Below are positions 35,451 through 44,021 of a stretch of DNA of 45,289 nt, one piece after another. The stretch spans positions 1-45,289 of the forward strand of contig NZ_LMBV01000013.1 in assembly GCF_001439925.1 (NCBI RefSeq). The letters are read 5' to 3'. Within the stretch, counting starts at the first letter, position 1. Each line of letters opens with the position of its first letter. Under the pieces are notes generated by a model. It was not told where the DNA came from. It did no database searches and was given only the letters and a program-made list of their open reading frames with translations. The position numbers were made by a program, and so were the translations under genes. The stretch is from Peribacillus muralis (lineage in GTDB: Bacteria > Bacillota > Bacilli > Bacillales > DSM-1321).

Positions 35451-36487
35451 AATCCCCTCCCTTCCTTACGAGCTAAATAAAGGAAAAAGGGAACGCCAAT
35501 AATGGCTGTGATGGCCCCAACAGGCGTCTCGAATGGAGCATTAACCATCCGACCGACGATATCGGCAACCAGCAATAGCACGCCACCGAGAATGGCGGAA
35601 CAAGGGATAATCAGCCTGTAATCATTCCCGACCAAAAACCTGGTGATATGGGGTATAACCAAGCCTACGAAACCAATCATGCCTGCAATCGATACAGCAG
35701 CTCCAGTCAGCAGCAGCACCGCAATCGTTCCTATAAGCTTCACGATGCCGGTATTTTGCCCAAGTCCTTTTGCCACGTCTTCCCCTAAGCTAAGAATGGA
35801 AATGGAGCGGGAAAGAACCAAGGCTACCAATAGCCCCACCACGATAAATGGAAGCGTAAATAAAACATGTTGTGGCTGCACACTTGAAACCCCTCCGGCA
35901 AACCAATAGCTAATATCTTTTGAAATATTGAATTTGATCCCGACCGCAGTTGAAAGCGAGCTAAGCAAGGATGCTATGGCAGAGCCGGCGAGTGCGAGCT
36001 TGACAGGTGTTATGCCGCCCCTTGAATACGACGTGATTCCGAACACCAATGCCGCGCCCAACCCTGCACCGGCAAAAGAGAACATCATTAACCCCAAATA
36101 CGTTACACCCGGCATGACCACAAGCGCAATCGCAATGAAAAACGATGATCCAGCGGTTACACCCAGTATGGAAGGATCAGCCAAGGGATTCCTCGTCATC
36201 CCTTGCATGATTGCCCCGGAGACGGCTAACGCAGCTCCTACACACACTGCAGCGATTGCCCGCGGAAATCTTAATTGGCGAATGATCGTATGAGCGGGAT
36301 TATTTTCATCAAATTGAAATAATGCGTTATATACATCACGATAGCTCAAATCGGCGGCACCGAGATTGATTGAAGCAATAATTGAAACGAGTAAGCATGC
36401 AAGGCCCACTATCATGATGACCAAGCTGGTTACTCTATTTTTATATGTATTTAGCGGTACCTTGTCGATTTTTGTTTTTGAATTCAT
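35447..36487 (-). CDS. Iron-siderophore ABC permease, FecCD family (first subunit)
   Basis: Permease with LRFPRAIAAVCVGAALAVSG, QGMTRNPLADPSILGVTAGS and VSIAGMIGFVGLVIPHITRF, all FecCD signatures. The frame opens at 36538, but the first 17 codons run into the promoter. ATG 36487 (MNSKTKIDKVPL) has GGAGAG 11 bases upstream, giving 346 aa. First gene of the permease pair, divergent from the binding-protein gene across a Fur box. Confidence 0.9.
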   Translation of the reverse strand: MNSKTKIDKVPLNTYKNRVTSLVIMIVGLACLLVSIIASINLGAADLSYRDVYNALFQFDENNPAHTIIRQLRFPRAIAAVCVGAALAVSGAIMQGMTRNPLADPSILGVTAGSSFFIAIALVVMPGVTYLGLMMFSFAGAGLGAALVFGITSYSRGGITPVKLALAGSAIASLLSSLSTAVGIKFNISKDISYWFAGGVSSVQPQHVLFTLPFIVVGLLVALVLSRSISILSLGEDVAKGLGQNTGIVKLIGTIAVLLLTGAAVSIAGMIGFVGLVIPHITRFLVGNDYRLIIPCSAILGGVLLLVADIVGRMVNAPFETPVGAITAIIGVPFFLYLARKEGRGL

Positions 36488-36570
36488 CTGTACAACTACT
36501 CTCCAAAGGGAAATCCCCAAAAAAATAACGATTGACAATGAGTAATTTCTATATTTAAATTAATTGAAAT

Positions 36571-36585
36571 CGAGAATCATTATCA
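36571..36585. promoter_or_regulatory. Fur box between divergent iron-uptake genes
   Basis: CGAGAATCATTATCA matches the 7-1-7 Fur consensus TGATAATNATTATCA at 12 of 14 fixed positions. It lies in the 136-bp gap between the permease operon and the binding-protein gene and could repress both when iron is sufficient. A weaker partial match, TGACAATGAGTAATT, lies at about 36534-36548. Confidence 0.8.
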
Positions 36586-36623
36586 TGCATAAATTATTTT
36601 ATCATATATTTAGGGGGATTTAA

Positions 36624-37625
36624 ATGTATAACGTGATAAGCAAGAAAAAAATGCTGCAACTTTTGGGCGCTGGATTGCTAGCCATTTCCTTGGCTGCCTG
36701 TGGTGATGAAGAAGCGAAGGATAACCAATCTTCGACAAATAAAACTGATCAAACTTCCAATAAAGATAACAAAGAAGAAGTGAAGACAAGAACGCTAACG
36801 GATGCAATGGGACATAAAGTCACTATTCCGGCCAAGCCGGAGCGTGTCATCGCGTCATACCTTGAAGATAATCTTGTCACATTGGGCGTTAAACCTGTCG
36901 CGCAATGGAGTGTAAAAGATGGAGCAAGCATTCAAGGATATTTACAGGAGGACCTTGATGGGATTCCAACCATTCCACACGACCTTCCATTCGAAGCCGT
37001 TCAAAAAATGAAACCGGACTTGATCATCATGGACTCTGCAAGCATGGTCGAAGGCGGGAAGTATGAGCAATATAATAAAATTGCCCCTACATATGTAATC
37101 GGTACCGAAGTGAACAATGACTGGCGTGATGAGCTTAAGCGCGTTGGAGAAGTATTTGGCAAAGAAGATGAAGCCAAGAAGGCTTTAGACAATTACGAGG
37201 CGAAAGCTGCAGAGGCTAAAAAAACGCTTGAAAAAGAAACGGACAATCCATCCGTGGCAGCCGTTTGGCTAGTCGGCGGCAAGTTCTTCGTCGTAAGCGA
37301 CAACCTATCGAGCGGAGCTGTCATGTATGATGACTTAGGCTTGAAGGAACCGGATGTTGTCAAGGAAATCTCCGCTAGTGCAACAGGAAACTGGAGTGCC
37401 ATTTCATTAGAGAAATTAGTGGAAATGGACGCCGATCACCTATTCTTGATCAATAGTGATACATCCACTGGCTCAAAAGCGCTTAATGAAGCACTATGGA
37501 AAAGCATCCCTGCTGTAAAATCTGGAAATGTTCATGAGTTTTCTGCCGACGAAAGCTGGTTATACACAGGATCTGTCGCTAATGAACAAATCATTGATAA
37601 TGTGGTAAAAAGTTTAGTGAAATAA
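36624..37625 (+). CDS. Iron-siderophore binding lipoprotein (FecB/FhuD family)
   Basis: 333-aa lipoprotein with signal peptide and lipobox LAAC (cysteine about residue 27) and a charged linker. A type III binding-protein fold follows, with MGHKVTIPAKPERVIASYLED, MKPDLIIMDSA, GGKFFVVSDNLSSGAVMYDDLGL and SLEKLVEMDADHLFLI. Captures a ferric siderophore and delivers it to the FecCD pair encoded divergently. AGGGGGATTTAA precedes the ATG. It resembles YfiY/FhuD-type receptors; the siderophore cannot be told from sequence. Confidence 0.9.
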   Translation: MYNVISKKKMLQLLGAGLLAISLAACGDEEAKDNQSSTNKTDQTSNKDNKEEVKTRTLTDAMGHKVTIPAKPERVIASYLEDNLVTLGVKPVAQWSVKDGASIQGYLQEDLDGIPTIPHDLPFEAVQKMKPDLIIMDSASMVEGGKYEQYNKIAPTYVIGTEVNNDWRDELKRVGEVFGKEDEAKKALDNYEAKAAEAKKTLEKETDNPSVAAVWLVGGKFFVVSDNLSSGAVMYDDLGLKEPDVVKEISASATGNWSAISLEKLVEMDADHLFLINSDTSTGSKALNEALWKSIPAVKSGNVHEFSADESWLYTGSVANEQIIDNVVKSLVK

Positions 37626-37666
37626 AAATCAAGGCTATCACCTCAGGTGATAGCCTTGATTTTTTT
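37624..37666 (+). terminator. Terminator of the siderophore-binding gene
   Basis: A 15-bp perfect stem ATCAAGGCTATCACC/GGTGATAGCCTTGAT with a three-base loop (37628-37660) followed by TTTTTT. It is also T-rich on the other strand. Confidence 0.95.
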
Positions 37667-37680
37667 AATAGACCAAACTC

Positions 37681-37931
37681 ATATCTCGGGATTTCGTTGA
37701 TATATCCCTATTTCCGTCGATATATCTCGATTTTCCATTGATAGTCCTATTTTCGTCGATATATCTCGGTTTTCCATTGATATAGTCCTATTTTCGTCGA
37801 TATATCTCGGTTTTTCGTTGATATATTCCAGGTTTCGTCGATATATCTTAGTTTTCCGTTGATATAGTCCAATTTCCGTCGATATATCTTGGTTTTCCGT
37901 TGATATAGTCCAGTTTCCGTTGATATATCTC
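37681..37931. repeat. 20/21-bp minisatellite of alternating units around GATATATC
   Basis: The word GATA recurs at 37699, 37719, 37740, 37758, 37779, 37799, 37820, 37840, 37861, 37881, 37902 and 37922. Intervals are 20, 21, 18, 21, 20, 21, 20, 21, 20, 21, 20; the 18 comes from one unit lacking a few bases. Units alternate between CGTCGATATATCTCGG and CCGTTGATATAGTCCA types, giving a 41-bp higher-order repeat. It fills the gap between the siderophore-binding gene terminator and the next gene. Confidence 0.93.
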
Positions 37932-37973
37932 TTTTAAACGGAAGCTGCTGGAATGCGAGTCAGTACAATTCCT

Positions 37974-39353
37974 CTATTTTGTACCAATTTCCAACGCTTC
38001 ATAGATCGCCGTCACGACACTTCCATAACTTCCTGTTTTAAAGAGGTCGCCGTAGAACTGATTGCTATTGGCTACAGGATTTACGAGCGGTGAATGTTTT
38101 TTGTTTGTAAGCAAAACAATTCCTAAATCTTTTTCAGGATCGATAATCGTCACGGTTCCCGTCCACCCTGTATGACCATAAGCATTTTCACTCGCATAAG
38201 GGCCGAACATCCACTTCATGCTATCATCGCCATTTCGTCTCCAGCCAAGGCCATAGGTCCGATTCATCTCGGAAGGTGCTACGAATTCATTGATCGTTTC
38301 TTGATCAAAAAGCTCATGCTTGCCGTATCCTCCGCCGTTCAGCATCACCTGGAGCAGGACAGCGATATCTTTCGTATTGGAAAAAAGCCCTGCATGACCT
38401 GAGACGCCTCCCATCGAATAAAAGGCCTTTTCATCATGGACCTCCCCTTGAAGGGTGTATGTGCGAATGTTAGGAAAATCAATCACGCCATCCCGCGTGT
38501 TGCCAAACAATTCAGTTGCAGCAAAATCTTTAGGCTTAAAGCCTTTTTGAAGCGGATTGAACTTTGTATTTTTCAAGTTAAGCGGCTTGTACAATTCATT
38601 TTCAACATACGTATCAAGCGGCTGACCCGTTATTTTTTCTATAATTGCACCGAGCAGCATATAGTCAACATCACTGTATACATTCTGTGTTCCCGGAACA
38701 TAAGTCAACGGCGTTTTCGATATGAACGACATCGTTTTATTCCGCTCCTGTGAGTAAAGCTCCTTTGAAACAAGTGGATTGTGATATTGCGGATCTGGTT
38801 TGAACCCGGCTGTATGATGGAGAACATCTACTACCCTCAACGTATCCTTTCCCTTGATCACATCCGCTTCCGCATCTTTGAACTCAGGAATATATTGCTG
38901 AACTTTTGCCTGGATATCGAGCTTGCCTTCACTGACTAATTTTTGAAGCGCAAAATTTGTCGCATACATCTTCGTATTTGAAGCAAGGTCAAACATCGTA
39001 TCGTTTTCCATTTTTTGAAAACGCTTTAGAGGCGTATGCTCACTAAACTTCCGCTTGTACCCGTAGCTATCATTTTTAACGATCTTTCCGTCCTTAATGA
39101 CAATCAGGGCAGCTCCCGGGAAACCGGAAGCCACTTCCATTTCAATCAACTGATCGACCTTTTCCAGCTTTTCCGATGAAAAGCCCGCCTCTTCCGGGTT
39201 TTTTGCTTTTTTCAACACCTGATATGTACTGCCCGCTTCCTTACTCACATCACTCACTTCGTTTGAATTTGCTTGTGCATAGGATGTGAAAGGTACACAT
39301 AAAGAAAGTGCCAAAATTGAACTCATTGTGCAACTTTTCCATATTTTCATCAT
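37974..39353 (-). CDS. Secreted serine hydrolase of beta-lactamase fold (AmiE/YbbE-like)
   Basis: 459 aa with a signal peptide (about 1-28, ending YAQA). Class C/PBP-type motifs: SxxK as S125-N-T-K128 in DLASNTKMYATNFALQKL, a tyrosine motif VYSDVDY with Y226, and the third motif HTG at 394-396 (YGHTGWTG). The distinctive SNTKMYATN and SDVDYMLLGAIIEKITGQPL text resembles B. subtilis YbbE/AmiE, an N-acetylmuramyl-L-alanine amidase of cell-wall recycling. The usual neighbours (murQ, nagZ, namZ) are not here, so esterase or PBP4*-like activity remains possible. AAGGGGGAATATG precedes the ATG. Confidence 0.8.
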   Translation of the reverse strand: MMKIWKSCTMSSILALSLCVPFTSYAQANSNEVSDVSKEAGSTYQVLKKAKNPEEAGFSSEKLEKVDQLIEMEVASGFPGAALIVIKDGKIVKNDSYGYKRKFSEHTPLKRFQKMENDTMFDLASNTKMYATNFALQKLVSEGKLDIQAKVQQYIPEFKDAEADVIKGKDTLRVVDVLHHTAGFKPDPQYHNPLVSKELYSQERNKTMSFISKTPLTYVPGTQNVYSDVDYMLLGAIIEKITGQPLDTYVENELYKPLNLKNTKFNPLQKGFKPKDFAATELFGNTRDGVIDFPNIRTYTLQGEVHDEKAFYSMGGVSGHAGLFSNTKDIAVLLQVMLNGGGYGKHELFDQETINEFVAPSEMNRTYGLGWRRNGDDSMKWMFGPYASENAYGHTGWTGTVTIIDPEKDLGIVLLTNKKHSPLVNPVANSNQFYGDLFKTGSYGSVVTAIYEALEIGTK

Positions 39354-39704
39354 ATTCCCCCTTTGAAATCATCACTTTAGAAAATAAAGATCCACTTTAC
39401 CGAAAGATAAATCTCATTCATTACGCTCTTTTTTCATATTTAATTTTATAAAGGTGGACAATCCCCGAAGAAGGATTGTATTTACAAATAATTCTCAATT
39501 TTCAGTATATGTTATTTCTAGCATTATTTCAATTTGATATTGATATATTTAAAATTATATTTCAAACCATGAGCTATAAGTCTCTCCCAGTTCAAGGATG
39601 AAAAACCGTTGTAAACATGGAATCAACGGAGAGGCTACTTGTAAATTGGGAAAACCCTTATAATAATAAGTTTCTAAAAAGATCAGAAAAGCCTCTGAAA
39701 AAAA

Positions 39705-39948
39705 GTGAAAGTAGAAGAAAAAGTCAAAAAGATTGAACTGAAACACATAGTTGTCCAATTAATGACCCAAGATAATGGTACATCAGGAGGAACAAGAAAT
39801 AAATCAGCGGGATGAACACATAGAGCTTCGAGCATTAATAAGTATTAAACATTGTGAAGTACCACGGGAAACTATTACACGGTACCAAAGTGAATACGCT
39901 GTGCAGAAAAAAGGCCTCCCTCAGTATATACGGGAGGCCTTTTCCTGA
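39705..39948 (+). pseudogene. Possible frameshifted remnant of a small plus-strand gene
   Basis: Two overlapping open stretches join across a +1 shift. GTG at 39705 reads KVEEKVKKIELKHIVVQLM and stays open to 39815. From 39775 a second frame reads QRDEHIELRALISIKHCEVP and then RETITRYQSEYAVQKKGLPQ, stopping at 39948. The composition looks protein-like, but no ribosome site fits and the second frame runs through the terminator hairpin. The rest of 39354-39704 holds no recognisable gene, only a weak ACAATCC/GGATTGT hairpin near 39456. Confidence 0.3.
39908..39944 (-). terminator. Terminator of the Hsp70-like operon
   Basis: AAAAGGCCTCCC pairs with GGGAGGCCTTTT around an 11-base loop, with T-rich ends on both strands; about 20 bp past the stop of the 1061-aa gene. 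Confidence 0.9.
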
Positions 39949-39965
39949 ATTTTCATATCGAAAGA

Positions 39966-42900
39966 TTAGCTTAATTCAACCTTAGTAATTACACCTAAAT
40001 ACTCCCCACTTATAATGGAGTCTTCGTCTGCAACAACATATTCAATAACAGTCGGGCTTATGGTTCGAATGTAAACAAAAGCTGAATCGTCTACATGTTC
40101 AATTCGAAGCTTTTTCCTCTGTGCCTGTTTAATATCAAGCTGGTTGTTACTTGCTTCAGGGAGACTTGTGTAATAAATTTCAAAATCCTCTTCTGACGCA
40201 TCAATGAAAAGATGCCACTTGTTATATTCTTCTTCTTGATCAATCATCGTTTTTAATTTACCTTTTCTCCCGATTCCAAGAAAATACTTGAACTTTGATT
40301 CCCCATTCACCATATCGCGATCAATAACTTTTATGCTTCCGCCTTTCCTGCTTTGTACAAGTCCAAAGGCAACGCCCGTTTTTCCTGTAGGAGCGGTTAA
40401 TATATCGCGGTTAACCACTCTGTTTCTCTCTTCTTGCTTTAAAAAAGCGCCTTCTGTCCCTAGTGGCGGAAGAATCTCAAAAAGGTCACTGGATACTTCT
40501 CCCCAGTTTTGAGTGTTCTGCACTTCCCTTTCAATCCATTCATTAAATAGATTCATAACGACCGGGGATTTACTTGAATTACCCGCAAGCAGTATATTCA
40601 CTTTATTAATTTTGTTGTGTTCTGTCCGGGCAAAAGCGCGCCTTAATGACTCAAAGAAATTTTTGATGCCTTTTTCAATTCTTTTCTCAATCAGTTGTTC
40701 CAGTTCATCTTGATCGATCAAAAGTTCCACATTGAGTTTTGCGTGGCCGGCTTTGTCAAACAAGTCTGCCCGGATCATGCCCCTTCCGAACTCTTCTTCA
40801 TACCGTTCATGCCTTTCCCAAAGCGGTCTTAATTTTTCCACCAATTGTTTCGTATTTAAATAGGATTCTTGTGACTCATTAATCAGTGGTTCACTTCCGG
40901 GAAATTTCACACATTCTGCTGGGAGAGTAAAAGGAATGTTTAGCTCACGCATTGATCTTTGGTTGTTTTTAAACACTTGGAACGCCAAAAGCTCTAGCAT
41001 GTTCTCCCCACCTAAATAACGGTCCCCGCCCGCTGCAAAATGCTCGATGACATAATCATACCTGCTTTCTTTCAAACCCGCTTCACGCCAAATACCAAAA
41101 TCAAAATCTGTCGTTCCTCCACCAAAATCAAACACGCCATAGTACGTTTCTTCAGCCTCTTCCGGTTCAAATCCGTATTCCTGTAACGCACAAACGGCAT
41201 AGGCGGCAGGTTCACTAGCCCCAGCGGTGACACGAAACTTTTTCATTAATTCTTCATCCTGTTGAATTGGCATAGGAAGCGTCTTTTTTAACCCGCGCTC
41301 AAAACACTTCAGGATTCTTTCCCTTACTTCTTTTTCATACGTCACCGGGAAAGATAAGGTGTAATCCAGGTAAATTCCATTGTTCTGGTTATTGATATAC
41401 AATCCGAGGTAGTAGGCATATAACTCAATAGGGTTGATTTCCTGATCGGTTAATTCCAAAAAGGAGCGCAGTACAACGGCATATCCCCTCTTGTCTTTCA
41501 ATCGGAGTTCGTTTCTCTTTTCTCCAGCCCACTGCTTTAGATTATTCAATATGGAATAATAATGATCACTCTTTCCATTCATCAAGTTGTTAAGCGCATT
41601 GTGGGAAACCGTCACATCCTGCCACCTTGTATCTGGTCTTCCTTCTTTTTCGTGATAAAGCTCCAGAAAATGTTCTAAATCGATAAATTCGATCACGGTT
41701 GGATTTTCATAATGCCAATCTTGGACTTCCGTGTTAAGGTAACCAACCCCAATTCGCATGGGAAGGGTAAAATCACTTTCTTCTTGATGGACGACCACTG
41801 TACTTTTTGTTCCAAAATCAATACCAACTATGCCATCCTCCCTGATATCCATTTTAGGATTTCTAGCCATTATTTCTTCGTTCAGTTTTATCGTTAAAGG
41901 TTTTTCGGGAGAGTTTACAGGCCATAGATCCCAATGTCCCCGGTTTGGATCTGTCAACATCTTCTCATCATATGTATCAATATCAGCTCTTACTTTTTCA
42001 GATTTTAAAAGCTTCTCATAAAACGTCTTGGAATCGATAGCGATCGATGGCAATTCCTTTAGCAAACTTTCCTGATCTAAACCCTTCAATTGATACAATG
42101 CCAGCAAATAATCATACTCCTTCTGGCGTTCTGCGCTTAATCCACTTGGTACTAACCGGTTTTCCAGCCAGAATTGGAGAGCCATTCGGTCATTGATTTC
42201 AAAGGCATTTTCACCATTTAAACGGAAAACGGGAACGAAAAATCCTTTTCCCAGCAAATTGTTTTTTTGATTTACTACATCGAAGCTTTGAATGTCGTAC
42301 CCATTGGATATAAATGCTATGGATTTAGAAGAGTTAACCGTTTGGTTAGCAAATATCCTTGATATGGAAGGATTTTTACTCGTGGAGTAATCATCTAAAG
42401 CTAGTATCCTCTTATATACAGGATGATCGGTTGTATTGAAACTTTTTGCAGCTTCTTCCCGTGTCATCACATCACCTTTAAAACCGGAAACGTCCAGATG
42501 CTTTTTATAGTCAAAATCCTCGTCCATTAATTCATAGTATTTTCTATAAGGAAATAATGCTGCGATGCTGTGATCATATATAGCATTCCCGTTATTCATG
42601 TAAACCCATCTGGAACGGAGCATCTTTTTTATGTCTTGAAAGAAGCTCGCTTCATCCTTGAAGAAGGTTTCTTCTGCACTCTGATATAAATGGCTGATTA
42701 AAGATCTCACTTCTTTATAAGTCATTGAAATGGCAGAGATCGGAACGGTCTGGGAATCAGGTGAGAATAAAGCCTGCTCTTCGTTCTTACTCATTAAGTA
42801 TATGGAACTGTCTATGTTGTTTTCATCAGCTAAACTTGTTACGTTCTCAAGCGGCTCTTTATCTTCTATCGTTTCATTTTTTTCAACTTCCATTAATAAT

Positions 42901-43151
42901 TCTTCTGAAATTGCTTCACCAGAATCCAAAAAACATATCAGATCACCAATCCTGACTATTGTGTCCTCCGCTACGTTCAATTCTTTAAGAGTACCTTCTT
43001 TTTCTGAAAAGAGGTCGAATTCGATGCCCTCACAGCTTAATTTGGCTAAGCTTTCGCCCACCGTAATATAATCGCCTGGCTGTTTATACCACTGCACAAG
43101 AAGGATTTTTTCAATGCCTTCTTCAATCTCTGGGATAATAATCGATGTCAT
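39966..43151 (-). CDS. Large Hsp70-like ATPase with N-terminal lipoyl-like domain
   Basis: 1061 aa, soluble. Residues 1-77 resemble a lipoyl/biotinyl hammerhead domain (WYKQPGDYITVGESLAKL, EGTLKELNV, IVRIGDLICFLD), but the lysine of the DKA turn is replaced (CEGIEF). Residues 80-430 match no family I know. An Hsp70/actin-type ATPase follows: phosphate 1 GIVGIDFGTKSTVVV (440-454), phosphate 2 VFDFGGGTTDFDF (673-685), the DnaK-like AGGDRYLGGENM (707-718) and adenosine motif ILLAGNSSKSPVV (853-865). The last 140 residues are not a DnaK substrate-binding domain. AAAGGAGAAATAACA precedes the ATG. The GrpE-like gene lies 37 bp upstream. A distant SrfB-like relation is conceivable but unproven. Confidence 0.8.
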   Translation of the reverse strand: MTSIIIPEIEEGIEKILLVQWYKQPGDYITVGESLAKLSCEGIEFDLFSEKEGTLKELNVAEDTIVRIGDLICFLDSGEAISEELLMEVEKNETIEDKEPLENVTSLADENNIDSSIYLMSKNEEQALFSPDSQTVPISAISMTYKEVRSLISHLYQSAEETFFKDEASFFQDIKKMLRSRWVYMNNGNAIYDHSIAALFPYRKYYELMDEDFDYKKHLDVSGFKGDVMTREEAAKSFNTTDHPVYKRILALDDYSTSKNPSISRIFANQTVNSSKSIAFISNGYDIQSFDVVNQKNNLLGKGFFVPVFRLNGENAFEINDRMALQFWLENRLVPSGLSAERQKEYDYLLALYQLKGLDQESLLKELPSIAIDSKTFYEKLLKSEKVRADIDTYDEKMLTDPNRGHWDLWPVNSPEKPLTIKLNEEIMARNPKMDIREDGIVGIDFGTKSTVVVHQEESDFTLPMRIGVGYLNTEVQDWHYENPTVIEFIDLEHFLELYHEKEGRPDTRWQDVTVSHNALNNLMNGKSDHYYSILNNLKQWAGEKRNELRLKDKRGYAVVLRSFLELTDQEINPIELYAYYLGLYINNQNNGIYLDYTLSFPVTYEKEVRERILKCFERGLKKTLPMPIQQDEELMKKFRVTAGASEPAAYAVCALQEYGFEPEEAEETYYGVFDFGGGTTDFDFGIWREAGLKESRYDYVIEHFAAGGDRYLGGENMLELLAFQVFKNNQRSMRELNIPFTLPAECVKFPGSEPLINESQESYLNTKQLVEKLRPLWERHERYEEEFGRGMIRADLFDKAGHAKLNVELLIDQDELEQLIEKRIEKGIKNFFESLRRAFARTEHNKINKVNILLAGNSSKSPVVMNLFNEWIEREVQNTQNWGEVSSDLFEILPPLGTEGAFLKQEERNRVVNRDILTAPTGKTGVAFGLVQSRKGGSIKVIDRDMVNGESKFKYFLGIGRKGKLKTMIDQEEEYNKWHLFIDASEEDFEIYYTSLPEASNNQLDIKQAQRKKLRIEHVDDSAFVYIRTISPTVIEYVVADEDSIISGEYLGVITKVELS

Positions 43152-43188
43152 TGTTATTTCTCCTTTACTATCATTTCGTTTTTGCCTG

Positions 43189-43881
43189 CTAGATTCTCAC
43201 AACGGATTTTTTAATGGTTTTACCATTAATGCTTATATAACCCGGCAGCAGGATATCTGTAACGTCCCCAGATACTTTGCTATTGAGGGCCCTTATGTGC
43301 AAATCTTCCCTGAAGACTTCATCCATTTTCACTTGCTGTAGCTTGTATAAAGGGGAATCGTATGTTTTACCGTGTTCTTGAAAGAAAAACAGAAAAAGGG
43401 CAAGCAAAATCTCTCTTTCCTGCTCCCGTCCTTCCATAATCTCGTTTTTAATAAAATCCCACAATGATGAAATGTTTTCATATTGCACACCACAAACAAT
43501 GAAGTCCTGCACCGACCCGCCCTTGAAAATTCCTTTCAACGAACTTTTCGTGGGTTCGGATAATTGTTGAACTACTTCGTAAAGTTCTTCCGCTTCCCGA
43601 TAGTCAGCTCTTCTCTTTTGCAATTCAGTAAAATAAGCTTCCATTTTCTCATTTAGCTGGGTGATCTTTATTTGGTAATCGCTAATTTCCTCGTTCTTCG
43701 ACTCAATCTCTTGTTGGAGTCTTGCTATTTCTTTTTCTTTATCTCTCAGCAGCCCCTTATATTGCCCCAATTGACTAAACGAATCCGCTTCTGCTATTTC
43801 TTTTATCTTTTCAATGACCCTTTCGTCTTGAAGGGAAACCATTAATGACTCAATAAAACCATCATCTAATTCATTATTCAT
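43189..43881 (-). CDS. GrpE-like coiled-coil protein, probable exchange factor of the Hsp70-like protein
   Basis: 230 aa. A short helical N-terminus is followed by a long coiled coil at about 42-110 (KEKEIARLQQEIESKNEEIS), a helical middle (LWDFIKNEIMEGREQEREIL) and a small beta C-terminus, GDVTDILLPGYISINGKTIK then KSVVRI. That end matches the pattern of GrpE (VLQKGYxxxDRVxRPAxVxV), whose beta domain opens the Hsp70 nucleotide cleft. It is larger and more divergent than housekeeping GrpE. AAAAGGAGTGTAAAG precedes the ATG, and the Hsp70-like gene follows in the same operon. Confidence 0.7.
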   Translation of the reverse strand: MNNELDDGFIESLMVSLQDERVIEKIKEIAEADSFSQLGQYKGLLRDKEKEIARLQQEIESKNEEISDYQIKITQLNEKMEAYFTELQKRRADYREAEELYEVVQQLSEPTKSSLKGIFKGGSVQDFIVCGVQYENISSLWDFIKNEIMEGREQEREILLALFLFFFQEHGKTYDSPLYKLQQVKMDEVFREDLHIRALNSKVSGDVTDILLPGYISINGKTIKKSVVRI

Positions 43882-43921
43882 CTTTACACTCCTTTTAAAG
43901 TGTTAAAAAACTTTTCTCACT

Positions 43922-43992
43922 CTGTATATGTATCCTTTTTTTTGCCATAGAAAAATCCCCTCGCAGATAGACTGTTAGGAGAATACAATCAT
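43922..43992 (-). mobile_element. Fossil left end of an IS3-like element
   Basis: Read on the minus strand, this matches the segment at 45210-45289 nearly base for base over ATGAT...TAACAG, GAGGGGATTTTT and ATGGCAAAAAA, then CATATACAG after a deletion of about ten bases. It keeps the ribosome site and first codons of the transposase gene. The stub frame MAKKRIHIQSEKSFLTL stops after 17 codons, just before grpE-like. Confidence 0.7.
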
Positions 43993-44021
43993 AACTTATA
44001 TTCCATAAAGCAGTAGTGAGA

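Noticed and set aside
37681..37931. CRISPR array or phage attachment site
   Set aside because: The 20/21-bp units are all variants of one sequence, without spacers, and no integrase gene is nearby.
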